A DNA stretch of 14,914 nt from an uncultured Aliarcobacter sp. (lineage in GTDB: Bacteria; Campylobacterota; Campylobacteria; Campylobacterales; Arcobacteraceae): the NCBI GenBank assembly GCA_947629065.1, contig CANRCH010000030.1, positions 1 through 14,914 on the forward strand, read 5' to 3'. Positions 1-7,721 of the stretch are shown here, in pieces; within the stretch, counting starts at the first letter, position 1, and every line of letters begins with the position of its first letter. The notes below the pieces were generated by a model, which saw only the letters and a program-made list of their open reading frames with translations, had not been told where the DNA came from and searched no databases. A program made the translations under genes and the position numbers.

Positions 1-87
1 GAAAAGTTTTTATACTCACTTATAGATGTTTTAGAAAGTTTCAAAGACTCTACAAAAAGAGCAAAAGAAGATATAAATAGCTTATAA
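1..87 (+). CDS. C-terminal end of an unidentified plus-strand gene (partial)
   Basis: Frame 1 is open from the first base to a TAA at 85-87 and encodes 28 residues ending in AKEDINSL. The segment is charged and probably helical, with no recognisable motif, so I cannot name the product. It is the only plus-strand gene seen and converges on the mutS-type gene, whose stop lies 25 bp away. The short gap contains two small AT inverted repeats (84-98 and 97-112), either of which could help end transcription from both sides, but neither is GC-rich. The call rests on an uninterrupted edge frame and the convergent layout only. Confidence 0.5.
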   Translation, partial: EKFLYSLIDVLESFKDSTKRAKEDINSL

Positions 88-112
88 ATTAAATTTATAG
101 TTTTAGAACTAT

Positions 113-3067
113 TTACTCTTCAATCATAGTATAGTGAAGTTCTAAACCTTTGCTAGTTGCTACAAAGCCATTTACATTTATTTTGCCATCATGTACCATT
201 TTGTGATGAGTTTTACAAAGTGGGATTAGATTGTATTTATGGTTTGCGTTTATATGCCCTATGAAGCCTTTTTCATCGGCTTTTGCTTGTTCTTTAATAT
301 GATGAACCTCTTCACAAGCTCTTCCACAAATTATACAAGTTGAAGCGTACACATCACTATTGTATTTTGAAGCTTTTCTTTTTGAGAGTCTTTCAAGTGG
401 GCTATAATCATCACTTAACTCTTTTCTAATATCATTTGCTACACTTAAAAACTCTTTGTCCATATGCAAAGATTTTGCAAATTCAAGTCCATAAATTGAT
501 GATCCACTTCCAAAAGATAGTTTTCTATTAAATACAAGTTTATCATCCTCTTCTTTGTATAAAACAGCCAAATGAAGACAAATTACATTTTTTAGCTCTT
601 CTATTTGACGAAGAGTCGCTAATTGATGAAGATGAGTTGCAAAAACAAAAAGTGCTTCAAGTTTTGATAGTTTTAAAATTGCACTTGCAACTATACTTAA
701 TCCACTTAAAGTCTCTGTACTATGGCTAATCTCATCTCCTAAAATCAATGATTTTTTATTTGCCCGATTGAAAATATTTTTTAAATCCATCATCTCGACT
801 GCAAAACTTGATAATCCTTTAGAGATATTATCAGCTCCGCTAATTCTTGTAAAAATAGAATCAAATATAGAAAATCTCATACTAGAACACGGCACATAAA
901 ATCCAGCTTGTGCTAAAACAACTGCAATTCCAACTGCTTTCATAAGTGAAGATTTACCAGCTGAGTTTATTCCAAAAAGTAAAATTCCATGCATTTTATT
1001 TGATGTTAGATTTATAGGATTTGAGTTTTTTACAACTACATTATCTTTATGTTTTTTATCTGCAAGTGAAAGCTCTCCTAAAATCACATCATTTGTTACA
1101 TAAACTCCAAAATCCTCATTTGCTTCAATTATTGGGTGTCTTAAATCTATAAGCTCCAAAAAGTTTTCATCATCTTGTGTTTTTACTATTTGAGGGCAAA
1201 CATAGTTGTACTTTTTTGCTGTTTTAATATTTGAAACTGTTAAATCAATTTCTGCAATAAACTGAACTAATTCTTGCAAAAGTGTTGCAAACTTTTTCTC
1301 AAACTCCTCTATTTTTTCTCTAAATACAAGTTTATTTATCTCTACAATTTTTTGTAAATTATGCACATATTTATCTGAAACATCTTCACTAATTTTTGAA
1401 AATATTTTTACACTATTTGTCTGTATTTTTATAGTGAAATCTTTAAATAAGTGCAGTTCATCATCTATAATTATATGTGATTTTAGAAGTTCATCTTTTA
1501 TTAAATTGTATCTATTTTTTGTAAGAGTTATAAAAAATCCCTCTTTATCAAGTCTATTTATATTTACAAAATTATCATCTTTTCCATCTAAAAAGCTTAA
1601 AATATGCTCTCTTAAAAGTTCAAGTTTTGAATATAATTTCTCATTTTGTAAATTTAGTTCATCTATTTGTGCATTTATTCCACTTGTTATCATATTTTGT
1701 GAAACATCTTTTAACATAAATCTAGCACTAATACTTAAATCAAAAGTGCTATTTATTGATTTTAAAAATATTTCAATCTCTTCACTACTACAAGGAGGAT
1801 TTAAAAATTTATAGCTCTCCATAAACTTCACAACCTCTTTTATGCTAACAAGCGAATCAAAAAGATAGTTCAACTCAAAAGGGTGAAGTCTATTTAGTTT
1901 TATTCTTCTTGTAAGCCTTTCTATATCGTAAATATTGCCTAATTCTTGCTCTATTGGTGAAGTGTAATCAAACAGCTCTTTTGATAAATTATATCTTCTT
2001 AGAAGCTCTTTACTATCTTTTATAGGATTTGTAAGTCTCTCTTTTAAAAGTCTTCTTCCCATTGCTGTTGAAGTATTATTTATAAGTCTTATCAAGCTTG
2101 GATTATGCGATGTTTCAATAATATTTAGTTGTTCAAGGGCATTATTTCCTAAGTAAATATATCTGCTAACATCTAGCTTTATTGGAAGTGATAGTTTTTG
2201 AATAATATTTGAATCGTGTGCAATAACAAAATCTATTAAAATAGCCAATGCTTCACTACTTAAAGGTACTCTTTCCATATCAAGATGTTCAATTGAAGTT
2301 AAAAGAGATTCTATATTAAATACATTTTTAAATAACTCATTTTGATAAACTATTTTTGGTCTAAAAGTTCTTATATGATGGCTTTTAAATCCTAATTCAA
2401 GATAATCTATTAACTCTTTTTGAACTATATTTTTATCAGCAAAAGTAACTATTACTTCACTTGTTTTATGCATATTCATATAATTAAACACTTCATCAAG
2501 TGCAAAAAATTTATCTTCGGCTGTTCCAAAAACTTCGTTGTAGTAGCACTTTCCTGTTGTTACATCTATTGCACTATAACCTATTAAATAGTTTCCTCTT
2601 ATTTGATCAACCACAAGTGAAGTTATAAAGTTTTCATCTTGATCTACAACAAAATCAAAGTTTGTTCCAGGACTTACAACTACATCTAAATATCTGCTTA
2701 CATTTGGTGGTAAACCTTTTTGTCTAATTATTGCAATTGTATATTTTTGTAATGAGATAATTCTTGCAAGATGTTTTTCAAAAGATATTGCTGGAACTCC
2801 AGCCATTATTGGATTTTCTTTAGAGTTTTCAAGTATGTTTTTATTTTTTCTTGTTAGCTGAATATTTAAAACTTCGGCTATCTCTTTTGCTTTTCCTATT
2901 TTTTCTTCATCATTATTTACTTCATAAACTTCAAAAAAAGTCCCTATTTCCATAAGTACAAGTGCATTTTCACCATATTTTTTCTCAAATAGTTCTTGAA
3001 GTTTAAAATATGTAATAGTTAGAAGTTCATTTCTATTTTCAAGAAGTTCTGCTACTTCCTCTCTCAA
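113..3067 (-). CDS. MutS-family mismatch repair ATPase with C-terminal HNH nuclease (MutS7 type)
   Basis: This 984-residue protein combines mismatch recognition and a nuclease. The N-terminal mismatch-binding domain has IGTFFEVYE at 41-49; F44 and E46 match the Phe-x-Glu that contacts mismatches in MutS1. A connector-like stretch (GYSAIDVTTG, about 163-172) and a long helical lever/clamp region follow. The ATPase has a Walker A GINSAGKSS at 699-707, a signature RISGADNISKG at 741-751, a Walker B LILGDEIS at 774-781 and the THLH motif at 811-814. The last 80 residues form an HNH/zinc-finger nuclease: C911xxC914, HH at 922-923, N946, C951 and H954/H955/H959. Family knowledge: this fusion defines MutS7. 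The start is TTG, in a TTGA overlap with the haem-binding gene, so translation is probably coupled. I infer that it binds a mismatch and nicks DNA itself, without MutL or MutH. It is not MutS2, because it has a mismatch-binding domain and no Smr domain. Confidence 0.9.
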   Translation of the reverse strand: MREEVAELLENRNELLTITYFKLQELFEKKYGENALVLMEIGTFFEVYEVNNDEEKIGKAKEIAEVLNIQLTRKNKNILENSKENPIMAGVPAISFEKHLARIISLQKYTIAIIRQKGLPPNVSRYLDVVVSPGTNFDFVVDQDENFITSLVVDQIRGNYLIGYSAIDVTTGKCYYNEVFGTAEDKFFALDEVFNYMNMHKTSEVIVTFADKNIVQKELIDYLELGFKSHHIRTFRPKIVYQNELFKNVFNIESLLTSIEHLDMERVPLSSEALAILIDFVIAHDSNIIQKLSLPIKLDVSRYIYLGNNALEQLNIIETSHNPSLIRLINNTSTAMGRRLLKERLTNPIKDSKELLRRYNLSKELFDYTSPIEQELGNIYDIERLTRRIKLNRLHPFELNYLFDSLVSIKEVVKFMESYKFLNPPCSSEEIEIFLKSINSTFDLSISARFMLKDVSQNMITSGINAQIDELNLQNEKLYSKLELLREHILSFLDGKDDNFVNINRLDKEGFFITLTKNRYNLIKDELLKSHIIIDDELHLFKDFTIKIQTNSVKIFSKISEDVSDKYVHNLQKIVEINKLVFREKIEEFEKKFATLLQELVQFIAEIDLTVSNIKTAKKYNYVCPQIVKTQDDENFLELIDLRHPIIEANEDFGVYVTNDVILGELSLADKKHKDNVVVKNSNPINLTSNKMHGILLFGINSAGKSSLMKAVGIAVVLAQAGFYVPCSSMRFSIFDSIFTRISGADNISKGLSSFAVEMMDLKNIFNRANKKSLILGDEISHSTETLSGLSIVASAILKLSKLEALFVFATHLHQLATLRQIEELKNVICLHLAVLYKEEDDKLVFNRKLSFGSGSSIYGLEFAKSLHMDKEFLSVANDIRKELSDDYSPLERLSKRKASKYNSDVYASTCIICGRACEEVHHIKEQAKADEKGFIGHINANHKYNLIPLCKTHHKMVHDGKINVNGFVATSKGLELHYTMIEE

Positions 3068-3486
3068 TTTCTTCTACCTTTTGCCCACGCTCGTATTACT
3101 TCTCTCTCTTCTTTTGAAAGATTAGCATCTTTATGTACTAAAGTATATGCAGGAAGTGGCATAGCTGAGTGTGCTGTTCTAAAAATTGCTTTTGCTTTAT
3201 CTTGTTTTTCAAGAGTATTATATTTTTCCCATAGTGAGAAGTTTAAGGCACTTAAACCTTGATTTGTATGATTTGCAATCATCCAAGAAAACGGTGCAAT
3301 ATCAGAATACCAAGGGTATTTAACCTCATTTGAGTGACAATCATAACAAGCTTTTCTAAAAATTTGCATAACATTTTCATCTGTTTTTAACTCATAAGGA
3401 CTATTTTCTATATACTCAACTTTTGTGGGTCTTATAAACTGCATAAGAATCAAAACTAAAACAACAATAATTAAAGCTAATCTCAT
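3064..3486 (-). CDS. Membrane-anchored haem-binding (CxxCH) protein
   Basis: The 140-residue product begins with a hydrophobic segment (about residues 2-16) that looks like an uncleaved signal anchor, placing the rest in the periplasm. A single covalent c-type haem motif, CYDCH, is at 47-51, followed by a Trp/Pro-rich stretch (YPWYSDIAPFSW, 57-68). A later MPLPAY at 109-114 could provide a distal methionine ligand. This arrangement fits the small haem-binding domain family (Pfam Haem_bd) rather than a classical cytochrome c. An electron-transfer or redox-sensing role is possible, but the partner is unknown. Its ATG directly follows the TAA of the thioredoxin-like gene, and its TGA overlaps the TTG start of the MutS gene, so the three are probably co-translated. 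No physiological link to mismatch repair is known to me. Confidence 0.8.
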   Translation of the reverse strand: MRLALIIVVLVLILMQFIRPTKVEYIENSPYELKTDENVMQIFRKACYDCHSNEVKYPWYSDIAPFSWMIANHTNQGLSALNFSLWEKYNTLEKQDKAKAIFRTAHSAMPLPAYTLVHKDANLSKEEREVIRAWAKGRRN

Positions 3487-3807
3487 TTAAAATACCATCT
3501 CATAAACTCTATTTATTTCACTATTAAAAATATCTAAACTAATATTTCGTCCATATCTTTTAAACTCTTTACCTTCAAAAAAAACTATTATTGTGGGATT
3601 TGAAAATACTGTAAAATATGTGCTTATTTCTAAACTATCTTCTACTAAAATAGGCTTTATTAAAGGGAAATTTTCTTTTAAACTATCTTCTATTTTTGGT
3701 CTTAAAACATGGCAAACAGAACAAGCTTTCCCACTAAAATATAGTAAAACTGCTCTATTTGTTTTTAAAATATTGTTTAATTCTTCTTTGTTATCTATTT
3801 TTTGCAT
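3487..3807 (-). CDS. Thioredoxin-like protein
   Basis: This is a compact 106-residue single thioredoxin fold without a signal peptide or membrane segment, so probably cytoplasmic. The beta strand AVLLYFSG (19-26) leads into a redox motif ACSVC with cysteines at 29 and 32. The expected cis-proline lies in SNPTIIVF (P71). The CSVC pair differs from the classical CGPC, suggesting a specialised thiol-disulfide reductase rather than the housekeeping thioredoxin. It is the first gene of a three-gene minus-strand run with the haem-binding protein and the MutS-HNH gene. A hairpin lies between it and leuA. Bases before the ATG (TATAGAATATT) show no convincing Shine-Dalgarno. A TATAGA ending 5 nt before the ATG would be positioned for a leaderless transcript, but that is speculative. 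Confidence 0.85.
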   Translation of the reverse strand: MQKIDNKEELNNILKTNRAVLLYFSGKACSVCHVLRPKIEDSLKENFPLIKPILVEDSLEISTYFTVFSNPTIIVFFEGKEFKRYGRNISLDIFNSEINRVYEMVF

Positions 3808-3817
3808 AATATTCTAT

Positions 3818-3843
3818 AAAAAGATAGGAAAACCTATCTTTTT
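3818..3843 (-). terminator. Hairpin terminator after leuA
   Basis: A perfect 11-bp stem (AAAAAGATAGG at 3818-3828 with CCTATCTTTTT at 3833-3843) encloses an AAAA loop on the plus strand. Read on the minus strand it starts within the leuA stop codon and ends in a T-rich arm. The symmetry and T-rich ends would let it act in either direction. It lies only 10 bp upstream of the thioredoxin-like start codon. Confidence 0.75.
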
Positions 3844-5395
3844 ATACCTGATGTCCACAGTTTTTTGTAAGTCTATCTTTTTGAGATAGATATGAGTTTA
3901 AAGCTCCTAAATATGCGTTTGCAGTTGCTAACATTGTATCAATACTTAATCCATGTCCAACAAAAGATTGTGAATCATTTTCAAAACTAACTCTTGTTGT
4001 AACTTTTGCTAATGCATCTTTTCCTTCACTAACTGATATTACTTTATAATCTTTTAGTTCACCTGTATAACCTGTCATTCTATCGATTGTTTTGAAGATT
4101 GCATCCATTGTTCCATCACCTAAACCTGCATCTTTTAAAACTTCATCTTTAAATTTAATTGAAACAGCTGCCATTGGCATTCCATTTGAACAGTCACTTA
4201 TTTGCAATCCCATTAACTCATAAGTTTTATCATGGTTTAAAGTCTCATTTGTGATTAACATTCTTACATCATCATCTGTAATATCTTTTTTCTTATCAGC
4301 TAAAACTTTAAATCTTTCAAATGCTGAGTTTAACTCTTCATCACTAACAGTATCAAAACCTAATTGTGCAATTTTATCCTTAAATGCTGCTCTTCCACTA
4401 TGTTTTCCTAAAATTAAAGTGCTATCTTTAATAACTCCAACATCTTCTGGTCGCATAATTTCATATGTTTCTTGATGTTTTAAAACACCATCTTGATGAA
4501 TTCCACTTTCGTGTGCGAAGGCATTTTTACCTACGATTGCTTTGTTTTGTTGTGGCTCAACTCCTGTAATTGTAGCAACTAATCTAGAAGTTGCATAAAT
4601 TTCAGGTGTATTAATTCCTGTATATAAATCTCCAAAAACATCTTTTCTCACTTTTATAGCCATTACAGCTTCTTCTAATGCAGAATTTCCAGCTCTCTCA
4701 CCTAAACCATTTATTGTAACTTCTATTTGTCTAGCACCATTTACAACAGCTGCTAAAGTGTTTGCCGTAGCCAAACCTAAGTCATTGTGATTGTGTACAG
4801 AAATTATTGCTCTGTCACCTGCATAAGTGCTTAACTCTTTTACCATTGCACCTAATTCTGTTGGTAATCTATATCCAACAGTATCAGGTAAATTTATAGT
4901 TTTAGCCCCAGCTCCTATTACTGCATCCATTACCTCTTTCATAAAAGATATTTCACTTCTTCCAGCATCTTCTAAGCTAAACTCTACATCATCAACGAAA
5001 GTTCTAGCATACTCAACAGCATGAACTGCTCTTTTAATAACCTCTTCTGGACTCATTTTTAATTTATATTTCATATGAATTGGGCTAGTTGCTATAAATG
5101 TGTGAATTCTATGTTTTGGTGCGATTTTTACAGCTTCACCTGCTTGTTTTATATCATTTTCTATTGCTCTACTTAATGAACAAATAGTTGAGTTTTTTAC
5201 TATTTTTGCAATTTGGCTAACTGCATCAAAATCTCCAGGACTAGCAGCCGCAAACCCAGCTTCAATAACATCAACTCCTAATTTTTCTAACTGTAATGCA
5301 ACTCTTATTTTTTCCTCTGTGTTCATCGAACATCCAGGGCTTTGCTCTCCATCTCTTAATGTTGTATCAAATACTATAATTTTATTTTTATCCAT
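3842..5395 (-). CDS. leuA: 2-isopropylmalate synthase
   Basis: The enzyme condenses acetyl-CoA with 2-oxoisovalerate to give 2-isopropylmalate, the committed step of leucine synthesis, in the cytoplasm. At 517 residues it has the full length of the bacterial LeuA class. The TIM-barrel signature [12 protein letters not shown] is at 10-21, with R14 and the metal ligand D15. The second metal-binding motif HNHNDLGLA is at 201-209, the GLGERAGN loop at 230-237 and HESGIHQDG at 295-303. From about residue 385 the chain forms the C-terminal regulatory domain that in this family binds leucine for feedback inhibition. The ATG is preceded by AAGG (5404-5407) at a suitable distance. No other leu gene lies beside it. 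The leucine-rich leader ORF just upstream suggests expression is also tuned by leucine supply. Homocitrate and citramalate synthases are relatives, but the overall sequence is typical LeuA. Confidence 0.96.
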   Translation of the reverse strand: MDKNKIIVFDTTLRDGEQSPGCSMNTEEKIRVALQLEKLGVDVIEAGFAAASPGDFDAVSQIAKIVKNSTICSLSRAIENDIKQAGEAVKIAPKHRIHTFIATSPIHMKYKLKMSPEEVIKRAVHAVEYARTFVDDVEFSLEDAGRSEISFMKEVMDAVIGAGAKTINLPDTVGYRLPTELGAMVKELSTYAGDRAIISVHNHNDLGLATANTLAAVVNGARQIEVTINGLGERAGNSALEEAVMAIKVRKDVFGDLYTGINTPEIYATSRLVATITGVEPQQNKAIVGKNAFAHESGIHQDGVLKHQETYEIMRPEDVGVIKDSTLILGKHSGRAAFKDKIAQLGFDTVSDEELNSAFERFKVLADKKKDITDDDVRMLITNETLNHDKTYELMGLQISDCSNGMPMAAVSIKFKDEVLKDAGLGDGTMDAIFKTIDRMTGYTGELKDYKVISVSEGKDALAKVTTRVSFENDSQSFVGHGLSIDTMLATANAYLGALNSYLSQKDRLTKNCGHQV

Positions 5396-5424
5396 AATCT
5401 CTACCTTAATAATAATACTAATTG

Positions 5425-5430
5425 ATTATA
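5425..5430 (-). promoter_or_regulatory. Possible second leuA -10 element
   Basis: A perfect TATAAT on the minus strand sits 29 bp before the leuA ATG and downstream of the U-rich tract of the proposed attenuator. T-rich DNA lies upstream, but there is no clear -35 box. Campylobacterota sigma70 promoters often lack one. In such AT-rich DNA, TATAAT also occurs by chance. Confidence 0.3.
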
Positions 5431-5443
5431 TCTTTTTTTTAAT

Positions 5444-5509
5444 AAAAAAGAAAAACAAGAACTTTTAAGACTTTTAAACTTTATAATTTAAAATTTGAGT
5501 AAGTTTTTG
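5444..5509 (-). promoter_or_regulatory. Candidate leucine attenuator (stem plus U-tract)
   Basis: On the minus strand, CAAAAACTT (5509-5501), within the Leu codons of the leader ORF, can pair with AAGTTCTTG (5464-5456) in 8 of 9 positions. This is followed at once by a 12-nt tract with 11 T (5455-5444). The same left arm contains AAACTT (5506-5501), which can instead pair perfectly with AAGTTT (5481-5476), so two structures compete. The pairing is AU-rich with a 36-nt loop, so its stability is doubtful. Position, U-tract and overlap with Leu codons are what support it. Confidence 0.45.
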
Positions 5510-5571
5510 AGTAGCAAAGAAGAGTTTACACTTTTTAGAAAATGGTTTTTATAAAAATCAAATATTTTCAT
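5488..5571 (-). CDS. Leucine-rich leader peptide upstream of leuA
   Basis: A 27-codon ORF begins at an ATG preceded by a near-ideal Shine-Dalgarno, AAGAGGAG (5584-5577), with 5 nt spacing. A near-consensus promoter lies 32 bp upstream of the start codon. The peptide starts MKIFDFYKNH and ends SSLLLKNLLKF. Six of 27 residues are Leu, five of them clustered in seven codons (TTG CTA CTC AAA AAC TTA CTC). CTC and CTA look uncommon for so AT-rich a genome. Its stop is 92 bp from the leuA start, and a U-rich tract with a possible stem lies between. This is the layout of an enterobacterial leuL-type leader, where ribosomes stalling at Leu codons under leucine shortage allow readthrough into leuA. 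The peptide itself probably has no function. ORF, SD and promoter are seen directly; the regulation is inferred. Confidence 0.8.
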   Translation of the reverse strand: MKIFDFYKNHFLKSVNSSLLLKNLLKF

Positions 5572-5602
5572 ATCGTCTCCTCTTAATTTTATTTAGATTA
5601 GA

Positions 5603-5631
5603 AGTATATTTTAATTTTTTTATTTTGTCAA
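5603..5631 (-). promoter_or_regulatory. Strong sigma70 promoter for the leader-leuA transcript
   Basis: On the minus strand, TTGACA (5631-5626) and TATACT (5608-5603) are separated by exactly 17 bp. The -35 box is a perfect consensus, which is unusual because promoters in Campylobacterota often lack one. Transcription should start near 5597, giving a short untranslated leader before the Shine-Dalgarno of the leucine-rich ORF. Confidence 0.8.
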
Positions 5632-5657
5632 GGGAAAATTTTTATTATTTGTAAATT

Positions 5658-5690
5658 TATATTTTAGAAGCTTTTTGCTTCTAAAATATA
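5658..5690 (-). terminator. Hairpin after ftsH
   Basis: A perfect 14-bp inverted repeat (arms 5658-5671 and 5677-5690, five-base loop) abuts the ftsH stop codon. The loop-proximal part is GAAGC paired with GCTTC. It lacks a clean U-tract on the minus strand (AATTTAC follows), so it could be a weak terminator or a 3'-end stabilising hairpin. It separates ftsH from the leuA promoter. Confidence 0.6.
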
Positions 5691-7718
5691 TTATTGATCA
5701 TCTTTTAAGTTAGAGTCTGAAGAAGATTGGCTAATTTGTTCATCTTCAGTTTTTGTAATTTTTGGCTCATCTTTTTTTAGTGGTTCTGAATGTAAATCAT
5801 CACCATCAAAAACAGTTCCACCATTTGCTTTAATAATCTCTCTTACTCTTTCACCTGAGATTACTTCTATTTCAAGAAGTTCAGCTGTCATCTCTTCAAT
5901 TGATTCTTTGTTATCTCTTAAAGCTTGAAGAACTATTTCATATCTTTCATTTAGAGTATTTTTTACATGATCATCTAGCTCTTTTGCCATAGCATCTGAA
6001 AAATCTTTTTGTGTTTGTCCACCTAAAAATTGATTTGTTCTTCTTTCAAGTACCATTAAACCTGCAATATCACTCATTCCATAAATAGTTGCCATAGATT
6101 TAATAATATTTGTAGCTCTTTCAAGGTCATTTCCAGCACCTGTACTTATTTCCCCAATAAATACCTCTTCAGCTGCTCTTCCTCCAAGAAGCACATCAAC
6201 TTCAGCTATTAACTCATGTTTTTGCATTAAATATTTGTTCTCTTCAGGTGTATTTAGTGTATATCCTAAAGCTGCTAGTCCTCTTGGAACTATTGAAACT
6301 TTATTTACTTTTTTTGCACCTTTTGTAATCTCAGCAATTAATGCGTGTCCACTTTCGTGATAAGCTACAATCTTTCTTTCTTTTGGAGAAATTCTTCTTG
6401 ATTTTTTCTCTAAACCTGCAATTTGTCTTTCAACTGCCTCTTTAAAGTCACTTGCTTCAACTTCATTTTTACTAGCCCTTCCAGCTAAAAGTGCTGCTTC
6501 ATTTATAATATTTGCTAAATCAGCACCTGCTAGTCCTGCTGTCATTTTTGCAACTTCTTTAATATCCACATCACGAGCTAGTTTTACATCTTTAATATGT
6601 ACATTTAAAATCTCAATTCTACCTTCATAATCAGGTTTATCAACTAAAACTTGTCTATCAAATCTTCCCGGTCTTAAAAGTGCTGGGTCTAGAACTTCAG
6701 GTCTATTAGTTGCTGCTAGTACTATAACTGGAGCTGCTTCAGTTGAGAATCCATCCATTTCAGCTAAAAGCTGATTTAAAGTCTGCTCTCTCTCATCATT
6801 TCCACCCATTGGTCCACCACTAGCTCTACTTTTACCAATAGCATCAATCTCATCAATAAAAATAATTGCAGGTGCAACCTTTTTTGCTTGTTCAAAAAGA
6901 TCCCTTACTCTAGAAGCTCCAACTCCAACAAACATCTCAATAAATGCTGAACCTGAAACACTTAAGAACTGAACATCAGCTTCTCCTGCAACTGCTTTTG
7001 CAAGTAGTGTTTTTCCTGTACCTGGAGGACCTACAAGTAAAACACCTTTTGGTATTTGAGCACCTAATTTAATATATCTATCTGGTGCTTTAAGGAAATC
7101 AACAACCTCTTGAACTTCCTCTTTAGCCTCTTTATTTCCAGCCATATCATCAAACTTAACATTTGGTTTTTCCGAGTTTATCATCTTTTTAGAAGATCCA
7201 ATCCCTAGAATTCCTCCACTTCCACCACCCATTGATTTTTGCATTCTTTTTACTAAGAACATCCAAATTGCAAAGAATAAAAATATAGGAAGAACCCATC
7301 CAAAAAGAATATCACTTAAGATATTCTCTTCATTTATACCTCCATAAGAAATTCCATTTTTCTCTAATTCTGGAATTAAAGTCTCATCAGGAATTACTCT
7401 TCTTGCTGTAAAAGTTACATTTTGTCCAGCTTGACCTTTACTTAGTGCTCTTACTTGTGTATTTCCAATTCCTACATATTCAATACTTCCACTTGAAATT
7501 AATTTTTTAAGCTCTGAATATGAAACAGTTTTATGTGAACTACTTCCAAAAGCATGTGCATTATTTCCATTTGATACTTGATCTTCAGGGAAAAGTGCCT
7601 TAAAAGCAAAAATAGTAACCAGTGAAAACAGAACAAAAACTAATAGTGGATTATTATTGAAAAAATTATTATTATTGTTTTGTTGGTTTTTATTATTGTT
7701 ATTTTGTTGATTATTCAT
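5691..7718 (-). CDS. ftsH: ATP-dependent zinc metalloprotease FtsH
   Basis: FtsH is a hexameric inner-membrane AAA+ protease that degrades misfolded membrane proteins and short-lived regulators. The 675 residues begin with an Asn/Gln-rich stretch (2-23). A first membrane helix (about 24-43), a periplasmic domain (about 44-134) and a second helix (about 135-157) follow. The AAA domain has Walker A GPPGTGKT at 230-237, Walker B IIFIDE at 285-290 and the second region of homology ATNRPEVLDPALLRPGRFDR at 336-355. The protease domain carries the zinc site HESGH at 454-458 and the third ligand D531 in GAGNDLERA. The tail (about 640-675) is acidic and Ser/Gln-rich. The ATG lies 3 nt after the prmA stop, and its Shine-Dalgarno AAGGAG is inside the last prmA codons, so the two are translationally coupled. 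A long hairpin ends the gene. Confidence 0.97.
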   Translation of the reverse strand: MNNQQNNNNKNQQNNNNNFFNNNPLLVFVLFSLVTIFAFKALFPEDQVSNGNNAHAFGSSSHKTVSYSELKKLISSGSIEYVGIGNTQVRALSKGQAGQNVTFTARRVIPDETLIPELEKNGISYGGINEENILSDILFGWVLPIFLFFAIWMFLVKRMQKSMGGGSGGILGIGSSKKMINSEKPNVKFDDMAGNKEAKEEVQEVVDFLKAPDRYIKLGAQIPKGVLLVGPPGTGKTLLAKAVAGEADVQFLSVSGSAFIEMFVGVGASRVRDLFEQAKKVAPAIIFIDEIDAIGKSRASGGPMGGNDEREQTLNQLLAEMDGFSTEAAPVIVLAATNRPEVLDPALLRPGRFDRQVLVDKPDYEGRIEILNVHIKDVKLARDVDIKEVAKMTAGLAGADLANIINEAALLAGRASKNEVEASDFKEAVERQIAGLEKKSRRISPKERKIVAYHESGHALIAEITKGAKKVNKVSIVPRGLAALGYTLNTPEENKYLMQKHELIAEVDVLLGGRAAEEVFIGEISTGAGNDLERATNIIKSMATIYGMSDIAGLMVLERRTNQFLGGQTQKDFSDAMAKELDDHVKNTLNERYEIVLQALRDNKESIEEMTAELLEIEVISGERVREIIKANGGTVFDGDDLHSEPLKKDEPKITKTEDEQISQSSSDSNLKDDQ

Positions 7719-7721
7719 ATA

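Noticed and set aside
1434..1814. Plus-strand ORF opposite the MutS gene
   Set aside because: It is antisense to conserved coding sequence, is low-complexity Ser/Phe/Ile-rich, and has no homology signal. Similar plus-strand ORFs at 3593-3889, 4251-4475, 7942-8181, 11128-11517 and 12299-12583 were dismissed for the same reason.
113..3067. MutS2 or canonical MutS1 assignment for the mismatch repair gene
   Set aside because: MutS2 lacks the mismatch-binding domain and usually ends in Smr. MutS1 lacks an HNH domain and has a GPNMGGKST-type Walker A.
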